From Streptomyces sp. SKN60 (GTDB taxonomy: Bacteria > Actinomycetota > Actinomycetes > Streptomycetales > Streptomycetaceae), in contig NZ_JAHTMW010000025.1 of the NCBI RefSeq assembly GCF_026236535.1, positions 41,156-105,155 on the forward strand: 64,000 nt of DNA, given 5' to 3'. Shown piece after piece: positions 27,416-35,770 of the stretch. The notes under the pieces were generated by a model. That model was not told the DNA's origin. It worked only from the letters and a program-made list of their open reading frames with translations, and did no database searches. A program made the position numbers and the translations under genes. How positions within the stretch are numbered: position 1 is the stretch's first letter; each line of letters opens with the position of its first letter.

Positions 27416-28558
27416 TCACTTCACGGGGCGGGGGCCGCGGACGGCCCGGTGGTAGAGGGACAGCAACTGCTCGGCGCTGTGCGCGATGTCGTAACGGCGG
27501 AGGGCCTCCGGCGGCACCAACCGCCCGCCCCGCTCCCGCAGCACCTCGTCCAGCGCGGCGGCCAGCTCGGGCACCGCCCCGCCGACCCGCCGCGCTCCGG
27601 GCGCCGCCTCCGGCGGCAGGTCCTCGATCGCCGGACACGCCACATACAGCGCGGGCAGCCCGGCCGCGAGCGCCTCGACGACGGCGAGCCCGAAGGTCTC
27701 GTCGGGCGACGCGGACACGAACACGTCCATCGCGGCGAGCAACGACGGCAGATCGGGCCTTTCACCCGGTCCCTCCGGCGGGTCCGGCACCGCGCCCGTC
27801 AGCAGCACCCGGTCCGCCGCGCGGCACTCCGCGGCGAGGCGCAGGAGCTTGGCGCGTTCGGGGCCGTCGCCGACGAGGAGGAGGTGGGCGTCCGGGAGGG
27901 CGGAGACCGCGCGGAGGAGGCGGTCGAAGTGCTTGCCGGGGGTGAGGCGGCCGACGCCGCCGACGACGAAGGCGTCGGGGGGCAGGCCGAGGGCGGTGCG
28001 GGTGCGGGCGCGGGCGGTGGGGTCGTGGGCGAAGCGGGTGGTCTCGATGCCGTTGGGGACCACGTGGATACGGGTCGGGGGGACGCCCCAGCGGGCGAGG
28101 CGGCGGGCGACGCTCGGGGAGACGGCGACCGTGGAGGTGCCGAGGCGTTCCGTCGCCAGGTACAGGGCGCGGGTGCCGGCGGAAAGGCGCCGGCCCTCGA
28201 TCTGGGCGTCGCCGAGGGAGTGTTCGGTCGCGATGACGGACCGTACGCCGGCGAGCCGGGCCGCCGGCCGGCCGTACACGCAGGCCCGGTAGAGATGGGT
28301 GTGCACCAGGTCGTAGCCGCCCTGGCGGATCAGCCGGGTGAGCCGGGGGAGCGCGCCGACGTTGCGGTTGCCGGTCATGCCGAGGTGGGTGACGGGGGTG
28401 CCGTCCGCCTCGATGCCGTCGGCGACCGCGCCGGGGTTGGTGAGGGTCACCACGCGGCTCCGCACCGGCAGATGGCGCAGCAGCAGCCGCAGCTGCTGCT
28501 CGGCGCCGCCGATGCCGAGGCCGGTGATGACGTGCAGCACCTTCAGGTCACGGCTCAT
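27416..28558 (-). CDS. GT4-family glycosyltransferase
   Basis: A 380-residue GT-B retaining glycosyltransferase. The N-terminal acceptor domain opens VLHVITGLGIGGAEQQL, the linker carries VVPNGIETTRF, and the donor domain has VGGVGRLTPGKHFD, LLLVGDGPERAKL and the E-x7-E signature SPDETFGLAVVEALAAGLP. It would add a sugar to the undecaprenyl-linked repeat unit. The ATG overlaps the stop of the deacetylase gene (ATGA). The stop lies directly at the right end of the TnpB element. Confidence 0.92.
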   Translation of the reverse strand: MSRDLKVLHVITGLGIGGAEQQLRLLLRHLPVRSRVVTLTNPGAVADGIEADGTPVTHLGMTGNRNVGALPRLTRLIRQGGYDLVHTHLYRACVYGRPAARLAGVRSVIATEHSLGDAQIEGRRLSAGTRALYLATERLGTSTVAVSPSVARRLARWGVPPTRIHVVPNGIETTRFAHDPTARARTRTALGLPPDAFVVGGVGRLTPGKHFDRLLRAVSALPDAHLLLVGDGPERAKLLRLAAECRAADRVLLTGAVPDPPEGPGERPDLPSLLAAMDVFVSASPDETFGLAVVEALAAGLPALYVACPAIEDLPPEAAPGARRVGGAVPELAAALDEVLRERGGRLVPPEALRRYDIAHSAEQLLSLYHRAVRGPRPVK

Positions 28559-29340
28559 GACAGGACCGACCGGGCCGGGCCGCTCCGCGCGGGGATCAGA
28601 TCGACGGGGCGGCGGCGCCGCAGCGGGTGCAGGACGCGCTTCGCGGTGAGCCGCCACGAGGTGTCCTCCTCGCCGACGTGCACCCGCGGCAGCGCGTACG
28701 TACCGGACAGCGGCCCCGGGTCGATGGCGCAGCCGTACGCGTAACCCGCCTTGCGGACCGCGCGCGTGACCCGGGCGTCGACCGTCCCGTACGGGTAGCA
28801 GAAGCCGTCCACCGGACCGCCGGTGATGTCCTCGATCAGTTCCCGGCTGTGCCGGGTCTCGGCGGCGAGCGTCGCGTCGTCGGCGTCCGTCAGGGACACG
28901 TGGTGCAGTCCGTGCGAGCCGATCTCCATGCCGGCGGCGGCCGCCTTGCGGATGCCGTCCTCGTCGAGCAGCGGCTTGCGCGGCCCGTGCGCGTCCCACG
29001 CGTTGTCGCCGCCGAGCCGCCCCGGCAGCACGTACACCGTCGCCGTGAAGCCGTGCCGGCGCAGCAGCGGCACCGCCGACTCCAGGAAGTCCGCGTAGCC
29101 GTCGTCGAAGGTCAGGCCGACGAGTCCGCGCTCGCGGCCCGCCGCGGTCGCCGCGAGCAACTCCCGTACGGAGACCCCGCGCAGCCCCCGGTCGCCGAGC
29201 CAGTGCAGCTGGCGGGCGAAGCGCACGGGGGAGACGGTCACCCGGTACGGATCATCGGGTGCGTCCGCGATCGAGTGGTACATCGCGACCCACAGGGGAG
29301 GCTTCGGCAGCAGACGACGCAGCACGGCTGGGGCGGGCAT
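28555..29340 (-). CDS. Polysaccharide deacetylase (NodB domain)
   Basis: A 261-residue member of carbohydrate esterase family 4. The first motif TFDDGY (with the catalytic and metal-binding aspartates) and the second motif GSHGLHHVSL (metal-binding histidines) are intact, followed by FCYPYGTVDARV. It lacks a signal peptide, so it may deacetylate lipid-linked intermediates in the cytosol. The ATG at 29340 has AAGGA upstream, so the gene truly overlaps the flippase gene by 89 bp. The next gene overlaps by ATGA. Confidence 0.92.
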   Translation of the reverse strand: MPAPAVLRRLLPKPPLWVAMYHSIADAPDDPYRVTVSPVRFARQLHWLGDRGLRGVSVRELLAATAAGRERGLVGLTFDDGYADFLESAVPLLRRHGFTATVYVLPGRLGGDNAWDAHGPRKPLLDEDGIRKAAAAGMEIGSHGLHHVSLTDADDATLAAETRHSRELIEDITGGPVDGFCYPYGTVDARVTRAVRKAGYAYGCAIDPGPLSGTYALPRVHVGEEDTSWRLTAKRVLHPLRRRRPVDLIPARSGPARSVLS

Positions 29341-31669
29341 GGGGGGTCCTTCGGAGGGGTCGGAGGGTTCGGCGGGGGGAGCGGGGCAGGGGCGGGATCT
29401 CGGGCGCCTTGGCGGCGCACGCGACGAAGAGCAGGAAGACGCCGACGACGACGAGCGCGGCGACGGTGAGCGAGAGCAGCGGCGGGTCGATCGCCACCGA
29501 GCACAGCCAGCCCGCGCCGGTCGCCCACGCGCCGGCCGTGGCGAGCCGCAGCAGGCCCTCGCCGAGCCGGCGCACGTCGACCGGCACGGACTGCCGGTGC
29601 GCGCCGAGCAGCAGCATCACGGCGGTCAGGGTGATGCCGAAGGCGTTGGCGCCGGCGATGCCCGCGGCGCCCCACAGGTGCGCGGCGCCCGCGCCGGTCA
29701 CGGCGGTCGCGGCGAGCCCGGCGCCCATCGCGGCGGCCGGGTACCAGAGCGGGCGGACCGCGGAGAAGTAGCAGCGGACCAGGGCGCCGACCATCGTCTG
29801 GCCGAGCAGCCCGAGCGCGTACACCCGCATCACGGCGGCGGTGGCGGCGGTGTCGCCGGTGTCGAACGCGCCGCGCTCGAAGAGGAGTCCGACGATCTGC
29901 GGCGCGGCGGCGATCACCGTCGACGCGCCGATCAGCACGACGACCGCGGCGAGCAGCAGATCCCGCTCGACCCGGCGGCGGGCCGCCTCCGCGTCGCCGG
30001 CGGCGAGCGCCCGGGCGATGATCGGGAAGCTGACCGTGCACAGCATCAGGGAGAGGATCATCGGCATCTGCGCGACCTTCTGCGCGTAGTTCAGATGCGA
30101 GATCGCGCCGGCCGGGAGCGGCGAGGCGAGGAAGCGTTCGATGAGGATCTGCGACTGCCGGGTCAGCGCGAAGACGACGACCGGGGCGATCATCCCGAGG
30201 ACCAGGAGCCGGTTGTCGCCGCCGCCCGGGGCGGGGGGCTTCGGCTCCGTCTTCGGGACGGGCCGGGAGCGCAGCTCCCGCAGCAGCGACGGCGCCTGGA
30301 CGAGCACCATCAGGACGCCGCCGACCGCGACCCCGGCGGCGGCGGACCGCACGCCGAGCGGTTCGCGCAGGACGAGCGTGGTGCCGATGATGCCGACGTT
30401 GTACGCGACGTAGATCGCCGCCGGCGGCAGGAACGAGCCGTGCGCGCGCAGCGCCGCCGAGCAGTACCCGGCGAGCGCGAACGACAGCACGCAGGTGGCC
30501 GTGAGCCGCGTGCAGTCCACCGCGAGCTTCGGGTCCGGAAGGCCGGGCGCGAGCGCGGAGACGAGCCACGGCGCGAGGAAGACGAGGAGCGCGGAGGCGG
30601 CGGCGACACCGAGGACGAGCCGGGGGAGCGTGGCGCGTACGAGGGTACGGACGGGGTCGCCGAACAGGCTGCCGGCGCGGCGGGCCAGCGCCCGGGAGAA
30701 CGCCGGCACCAGGATCAGCGCCATCGCGTCCTCGATGAGCAGCGTCGACGCGAACTCCGGCACCGTCCAGGCCACCAGGAACGCGTCGGTCTCGGCGCCC
30801 GCGCCGAAGTACCCGGCGAGGATCTGGTCCCGGACCAGGCCGAGGACCGCGCCGACGGCGGTCAGCACCGCCGTCACGGCCGCCGCCCGCAGCAGGAAGC
30901 GGCCCGACGGCGACCACTTGGTACGGCGCCGGGCGTGCCGGGCCCGGACGGACGGCTCCTCCGGCGGACCGGCGGGCCGGGCACCGTGGCCGAGGGGCCG
31001 GCCGCCGAGCAGCGGCGGCCGGGCCGCCTCGCCCGGCACCGAACGGCTGGTGATGACCATGGGGCCGCGCCGCACCACCCGGCTGCCGCCGGCCGGGGTC
31101 CGGCCGTCGGTCGCGCCCGCGAGGTCCCACGGGTCGCGCGGCGGCCGCCCGGGCCCCATGCCCGGCTGGGTGCCCGGCTCGGCGGCCGGGCCGCGCGGCT
31201 CCACCCCGCACAGCAGATCGGGGCCGCTGCCGGCCGCCCACGGATCGGCGGGGCCCGTGTCCGCGCGCCCCGCCCCGCCGCCGCCCCGCGCGCCGTCCCC
31301 GCCCGGCACGCCCGCCGGCAGGTCGCACAGCGGGTCCTCGGGCGCGAGCAGCGACCAGGGGTCGCCGGGCCCGAGCGGGGGAGTGCGGTCGGCGCGGCCG
31401 TAGGGGAGGCGGAGTTGCAGGGTGGTGTCCGACGCCCACGTCGCCCCGTCGCCCCCGGCACCAGCACCGCCCCCGGCACCGGAGCCGGCCCGCCCGCCGG
31501 GTCCCCCGGCACGGCCGGGCACACCGTCGCCCGGGGCGTGCTCGCCGGTCGTCCCGCCCGCCCTCTCGCCGCCCGGCGCCCCGGCCGCCCACGCCCCGGC
31601 CCCGCCCAGGTCGAGGCCGTGGGCGGGGGTGTCGGCCGGGGGCCGGGAGGCGGACCGGGAGTCAGGCAT
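29252..31669 (-). CDS. MurJ/Wzx-like lipid-linked oligosaccharide flippase with long disordered N-terminus
   Basis: An 805-residue membrane protein of the MviN/MurJ (MOP) superfamily. The first 250 residues are Gly/Pro/Ala-rich with no hydrophobic helix. The flippase starts at about 260 (FLLRAAAVTAVLTAVGAVLGLVRD, then AGAETDAFLVAWTVPEF) and has about 13-14 helices. In this context it should flip the EPS repeat unit rather than lipid II. The ATG at 31669 overlaps the stop of the polymerase gene by 8 bp and has GGAGG 6 nt upstream, which supports the long N-terminus. An internal start near residue 204 (MVITSRS) is the alternative. Confidence 0.88.
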   Translation of the reverse strand: MPDSRSASRPPADTPAHGLDLGGAGAWAAGAPGGERAGGTTGEHAPGDGVPGRAGGPGGRAGSGAGGGAGAGGDGATWASDTTLQLRLPYGRADRTPPLGPGDPWSLLAPEDPLCDLPAGVPGGDGARGGGGAGRADTGPADPWAAGSGPDLLCGVEPRGPAAEPGTQPGMGPGRPPRDPWDLAGATDGRTPAGGSRVVRRGPMVITSRSVPGEAARPPLLGGRPLGHGARPAGPPEEPSVRARHARRRTKWSPSGRFLLRAAAVTAVLTAVGAVLGLVRDQILAGYFGAGAETDAFLVAWTVPEFASTLLIEDAMALILVPAFSRALARRAGSLFGDPVRTLVRATLPRLVLGVAAASALLVFLAPWLVSALAPGLPDPKLAVDCTRLTATCVLSFALAGYCSAALRAHGSFLPPAAIYVAYNVGIIGTTLVLREPLGVRSAAAGVAVGGVLMVLVQAPSLLRELRSRPVPKTEPKPPAPGGGDNRLLVLGMIAPVVVFALTRQSQILIERFLASPLPAGAISHLNYAQKVAQMPMILSLMLCTVSFPIIARALAAGDAEAARRRVERDLLLAAVVVLIGASTVIAAAPQIVGLLFERGAFDTGDTAATAAVMRVYALGLLGQTMVGALVRCYFSAVRPLWYPAAAMGAGLAATAVTGAGAAHLWGAAGIAGANAFGITLTAVMLLLGAHRQSVPVDVRRLGEGLLRLATAGAWATGAGWLCSVAIDPPLLSLTVAALVVVGVFLLFVACAAKAPEIPPLPRSPRRTLRPLRRTPHARPSRAASSAAEASPVGRDVPLDRGRTR

Positions 31670-33005
31670 CGCGCACCTCCGCCAGCGACCACCAGGCCGC
31701 CAGGCCGAGGACGACGGACATCAGGACCGTCGAGGGGCCGCCGATGTCCGCGTAGAAGAAGTCGATGAGCTGCCACGCCAACAGCCCGACCGCCACCAGC
31801 GCGCAGTCCGCGCCGCGCCGGCGCCGGCGCAGCGCCGCGACAAGCAGCGCCGCCCAGCTGCCGGCGAGGGCGAGCAGCCCGATCAGGCCCTGCTCGCTGA
31901 GGACCAGGAGGTACATGTTGTGCGGGGACAGCAGCGGCTGGCGGGCGAAGGCGGCGCCCGCGCCCGCCGTGTCGCTGCCGGAGGACAGGGCGAGCGAGGC
32001 GTTGGAGTCGCGGTAGGCCGGGAAGCCCTTGAGGCCGACGCCGGTCAGCGGCTCGGAGCGCCACATGCGGCCGGCCGCCGCCCACATCGTGTACCGGTCG
32101 GTGACCGACTGGTCGGGCGCGGCGGTCACCTGGGTGATGCTGGTGACGCGCTCCTTCACCATGTCGGAGCCGATGCCGAACCCGCCCACCAGGACCACCC
32201 CGAGGGCCGCGCCGGCGAGCGCGGCCCGGGCGGCCCGGCGCGGACCGGAGAGCAGCAGCTGGAGACCCACGGCGAGCACGGTCGCGATCCACGCGCCCCG
32301 GCTGAACGACAGCACGAGCGGCACGAACAGCAGCCCCGCACAGACCAGCGCCGCCGTCCGGACCCGGCTGCCCGCCCGGCCCCCGAGGGCGAGGCCCGCC
32401 GCGATCACCAGGCCGTACGCGACGACTGTCGCCATGCCCATGACGTCCGTGGCGCCGAAGGTGCCGACCGCCCGGATGTCCGCGCCCTGGTACGAGGCGC
32501 CGGTGCCGGTCGCGAACTGGAGCACGCCCACCCCGCCCTCAAGCAGGGCGAGCCCGACCAGACCCCACGCCACCACGGCGAAGTCCCGCCGGTCGCGGAT
32601 CATCACGAGCACCGCGCCCGGCACAAGGACGAAGATCTGCAGATAGCGGGCCACCCCCGGCAGGCTGGCGCCCGGGTCGTTCGAGGTGATCGCGGCCAGA
32701 CACACACCGAGCACCGGCAGACCGAGCACGACCGCCGCCGCCCGGGTCAGCGGCCGGGCCCCGCCGCGCACCACCCGCAGCAGACAGATCAGCACGAGCA
32801 GCCCCGACGCGGCGTCGGCCACCGTGCCCGAGCCGCCCGTCCCGCCCTGCGCGCCGCCGCCGCCCGGCACAAGCAGCAGCGCGATCACCGCGAGCACCGG
32901 GGACAGCGCCCCGGCCCGGCGCGCCCACTCCCGTACCTCGGAGCGGGCCGCGAGCCCGGTGTCCGGCACCGGCACCGGCGCAGTCGCCGTCACGGCCGTG
33001 GTCAT
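31662..33005 (-). CDS. Wzy/WaaL-type O-antigen ligase or EPS polymerase
   Basis: A 447-residue polytopic protein with about 11 predicted helices. It has the family's large outward loop (about 285-365, from GIGSDMVKERVTSITQV through SPHNMYLLVLSEQGLIG), where the HN-x-Y-L motif of O-antigen polymerases/ligases sits. It would polymerise repeat units at the outer face of the membrane. The start lies 2 bp after the stop of the glycosyl-phosphotransferase gene, and its end overlaps the flippase gene, so it is in the middle of the operon. Confidence 0.88.
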   Translation of the reverse strand: MTTAVTATAPVPVPDTGLAARSEVREWARRAGALSPVLAVIALLLVPGGGGAQGGTGGSGTVADAASGLLVLICLLRVVRGGARPLTRAAAVVLGLPVLGVCLAAITSNDPGASLPGVARYLQIFVLVPGAVLVMIRDRRDFAVVAWGLVGLALLEGGVGVLQFATGTGASYQGADIRAVGTFGATDVMGMATVVAYGLVIAAGLALGGRAGSRVRTAALVCAGLLFVPLVLSFSRGAWIATVLAVGLQLLLSGPRRAARAALAGAALGVVLVGGFGIGSDMVKERVTSITQVTAAPDQSVTDRYTMWAAAGRMWRSEPLTGVGLKGFPAYRDSNASLALSSGSDTAGAGAAFARQPLLSPHNMYLLVLSEQGLIGLLALAGSWAALLVAALRRRRRGADCALVAVGLLAWQLIDFFYADIGGPSTVLMSVVLGLAAWWSLAEVRDA

Positions 33006-33007
33006 CG

Positions 33008-34459
33008 TCAGCTTCCCGTCGGTCGCACGAGGCCGGCCGCCGTACGCAGCAGGATGCAGACGTCCTGCCAGAGCGACCAGTGGTCGATGTAGTGGTTGTC
33101 GAAGCGGCAGCGGTCCTCGATCGAGGTGTCACCGCGCAGCCCGTGCACCTGGGCCAGACCGGTCAGCCCCACCGGCATCCGGTGCCGGGCCGCGTAACCC
33201 GCGTGGATCCGGCTGAACTGGGCCACGAAATACGGGCGTTCGGGCCTCGGCCCGACCAGGCTCATGTCCCCGCGCAGCACGTTCCACAGCTGCGGCAGCT
33301 CGTCCAGCGAGGTCTTCCGCAGGAAGTGCCCGGCCGGGCTCATCCGCCGGTCGTTCGCGATGCTCCACTGGGTCGCCGACTCCGTCTCGTCGGCCGGCTT
33401 GAGCGTACGGAACTTCAACAGTGTGAACAGGCGCCCGTTCTGACCCACCCGCTCCTGCCGGAACAGCACCCCGGGCCCGTCCGCGATCCGCACCGCCAGC
33501 GCGCACGCCATGAGGACCGGCAGCGCGAGCGCGAGCGCCGGACCGGCCAGCGCCACGTCCAGGGCGCGCTTCGCGGTCAGCCCGCGCCGCTCGCCCAGCG
33601 GCACCAGACGCCGGCAGCCGTACCCCCACAGGTGGTCGCCCATCGGACCGCCCGACTGCTCCCCGCCGACCCGCCAGGTGGCGCAGCCGTGCTGCTGGAA
33701 CAGCGTCACCAGACCCTCGTCCGCCGCGTCCGAGGAGACCAGTACCGCGTCGCGCACCGTGTTCTGGATGACCGCCCGGTGGACCTCCTCCGTGGTCGTC
33801 AGGACCGGAAGCCCCGGCTCGCCGTCCGCGCGCGGCGCGACGATCCCGACCGGCCGCACCCCGTACTCCGGGTGCTGGGCCAGCGCGGCGGCGAACCGCC
33901 GGGCCGGGCCCGCCGCGCCCACCACGAGCGCGGACCGCGGATGCGTACGGGCCGTCCGGCGCCGCCGGGCGAGCACCAGACCGCGCACCACGAACACCGC
34001 CGTCACCTGCACGGCGTACGCGGCGCACAGCCGCAGCGGTCCGATCACGAGCGCCGGGGCGTACGCGGCGACCGCGGCCGCCGTCACGCACCAGGCGATC
34101 CCGGCGCGGGCGGCGAGCGCCGGCACCTCGTCGAGCACCCCGGCGGGCAGCGCGGCCGGCCGGTGCAGCCCGGCCCGCGCGTCGAGCGCCACGACCAGGA
34201 GGACGACCGGCAGCGCCAGCTCCCAGCGGCGGTGCGCCGCGGACAGCACACCGACCGCGAGCAGCACGGCCAGCACGTCGGCCGCGACCAGCGGCACGGC
34301 CGCGTACCGCTCCCGCAGGGGCCGGCGCACCGGCAGCGCGAGCCGGTCGGACGCCGTCCGCGGCGAGGCGGGCGAGGCGAGGGAGGCGAGACCGGAGAAC
34401 TGGCCCGCCACGGGCCACGGGCCCGGCGAAGGGTTGACGCTGGTGCTTTCGGTTGTCAC
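33008..34459 (-). CDS. Polyprenyl glycosyl-phosphotransferase (EPS initiation)
   Basis: A 483-residue enzyme that transfers a sugar-1-phosphate to undecaprenyl phosphate and so starts the repeat unit. Four N-terminal helices and a CoA-binding-like fold (SALVVGAAGPARRF) precede a re-entrant helix (KRALDVALAGPALALALPVL) and the catalytic WbaP/CpsE domain: RQERVGQNGRLFTLLKFRT, FLRKTSLDELPQLWNVLRGD, MSLVGPRPERP. The GTG at 34459 overlaps the upstream stop (GTGA). The frame extends to 34489, but the overlap fits the rest of the operon better. Confidence 0.93.
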   Translation of the reverse strand: MTTESTSVNPSPGPWPVAGQFSGLASLASPASPRTASDRLALPVRRPLRERYAAVPLVAADVLAVLLAVGVLSAAHRRWELALPVVLLVVALDARAGLHRPAALPAGVLDEVPALAARAGIAWCVTAAAVAAYAPALVIGPLRLCAAYAVQVTAVFVVRGLVLARRRRTARTHPRSALVVGAAGPARRFAAALAQHPEYGVRPVGIVAPRADGEPGLPVLTTTEEVHRAVIQNTVRDAVLVSSDAADEGLVTLFQQHGCATWRVGGEQSGGPMGDHLWGYGCRRLVPLGERRGLTAKRALDVALAGPALALALPVLMACALAVRIADGPGVLFRQERVGQNGRLFTLLKFRTLKPADETESATQWSIANDRRMSPAGHFLRKTSLDELPQLWNVLRGDMSLVGPRPERPYFVAQFSRIHAGYAARHRMPVGLTGLAQVHGLRGDTSIEDRCRFDNHYIDHWSLWQDVCILLRTAAGLVRPTGS

Positions 34460-35685
34460 TGTGCGATCGGCTCTCTGTGCTCCGTGCACCGCACTCCGGC
34501 CACTTCGCGGTAGAGCTCCGCGACGGCCGCGCCGGTGCGCCGCACATCGAATCTGCTGAGTACGTGCTCGCGGGCCTCCCGGCCCAGCGAGTGCCGCAGC
34601 TCGGTACGGCCCAGAAGGCGGCCGAGCGCGGCGGCGAGCGCCGCGGGGTCCCCGGACGGGACCAGGCAGTGCTCCTCGTGGCCGGGCGGCAGACTCTCCC
34701 GCGCCCCGTCCACGTCACCGACCACCACGGGCCGCCCGCTCGCCATCGCCTCCAGGGGCGCGAGCGCCATGCCCTCCCAGCGGGACGGCAGGACGACCAG
34801 GTCGGCGGCCCGGTACCAGGGCGCGGGGTCGGCCACCGCGCCGGTGAAGTGCACCGAGAAGTACGGGTCGGCGGTCGCCCGCAGCGCCGCCGCGTCCGGG
34901 CCGTCGCCGACCAGGACGAGACGGGCCTCCGGCACGGCGGCGAGCACCGCGGGCCATGCGTCGAGCAGGACGTCCTGCCCCTTCTGCCGGCACAGCCGGC
35001 CCACGCACACCACGAGCGGCCCGGCGCCCGGGAGTTCGCACTCCGGGCCCGGGCTCGCGGCCGCGTCGGCGTCGGTGGGCGGCGCGAAACGGGCGGCGTC
35101 CACCCCGTTGTGGATCACCGACCAGGCGGCGCGCACCCCGGCGTCCTCGCCGGTACGGCGCTCGGCCGCGCTGACGCACACGATCCGGTCGGTCCAGCGG
35201 GCCGCCGCGCGCTCCCACATCCGGGCGAGGGCGGCGGTCGTCCCGTCGACGGCCTCGAAGGACCAGGCGTGCGGCTGGTACACGGTCGGCACCCGGCCGC
35301 GCAGCGCGAGCCGGGCGCAGAGCCCGGCCTTGGCGCTGTGCGCGTGGACGAGCGCCGGTCGCACGGCCCGCAGCAGCCGGCCGAGCTCCCGGGTCTCCCT
35401 CAGCAGCGCGGGGCCGGGCTCGCGGCCGGCCCGCCAGTCGTACGCCTCGGCGCCCTCCGCCCGTACCGCGGCGGCGAGTTCGGTGCCGGGCGGACAGGCC
35501 ACGGCGACCCGCAGGCCCGCCGCCAGCTGGCCGCGGACCAGGTCGGTCACGACCCGGGCGACCCCGCCGTCACCGGGCTGGACGGCGTGCAGCACGTCCG
35601 GCCCGGGGTCAGTCCGCGTCTTCCGGATCTTGCCGGGGCCGCGACGCCCGGCACGCACATCTGCCGCGTTCTCGTCGGTCGCCAT
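34456..35685 (-). CDS. GT4-family glycosyltransferase
   Basis: A 409-residue GT-B glycosyltransferase, probably the first gene of the core operon. Motifs are DVLHAVQPGDGGVARVV, a glycine-rich acceptor loop, VIHNGVDAARF, VVCVGRLCRQKGQDVLL, LVLVGDGPDAAAL and the E-x7-E signature SRWEGMALAPLEAMASGRP. The frame extends upstream to 36012 through Pro/Ser-rich sequence that is antisense to nothing known, but the ATG at 35685 begins a plausible N-terminus. Its ribosome site is weak (GGAG only a few bases away). It lies 85 bp after the DUF3344-like gene and could be read from the same transcript. Confidence 0.88.
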   Translation of the reverse strand: MATDENAADVRAGRRGPGKIRKTRTDPGPDVLHAVQPGDGGVARVVTDLVRGQLAAGLRVAVACPPGTELAAAVRAEGAEAYDWRAGREPGPALLRETRELGRLLRAVRPALVHAHSAKAGLCARLALRGRVPTVYQPHAWSFEAVDGTTAALARMWERAAARWTDRIVCVSAAERRTGEDAGVRAAWSVIHNGVDAARFAPPTDADAAASPGPECELPGAGPLVVCVGRLCRQKGQDVLLDAWPAVLAAVPEARLVLVGDGPDAAALRATADPYFSVHFTGAVADPAPWYRAADLVVLPSRWEGMALAPLEAMASGRPVVVGDVDGARESLPPGHEEHCLVPSGDPAALAAALGRLLGRTELRHSLGREAREHVLSRFDVRRTGAAVAELYREVAGVRCTEHREPIAQ

Positions 35686-35770
35686 GGCTCCGCCATGTCT
35701 CCCTCCTCCGCCTTGCAGCTGCACGCACCGGACGCCGCAGCCTGATCCGGCCTGATCCGAAAGACACGGC

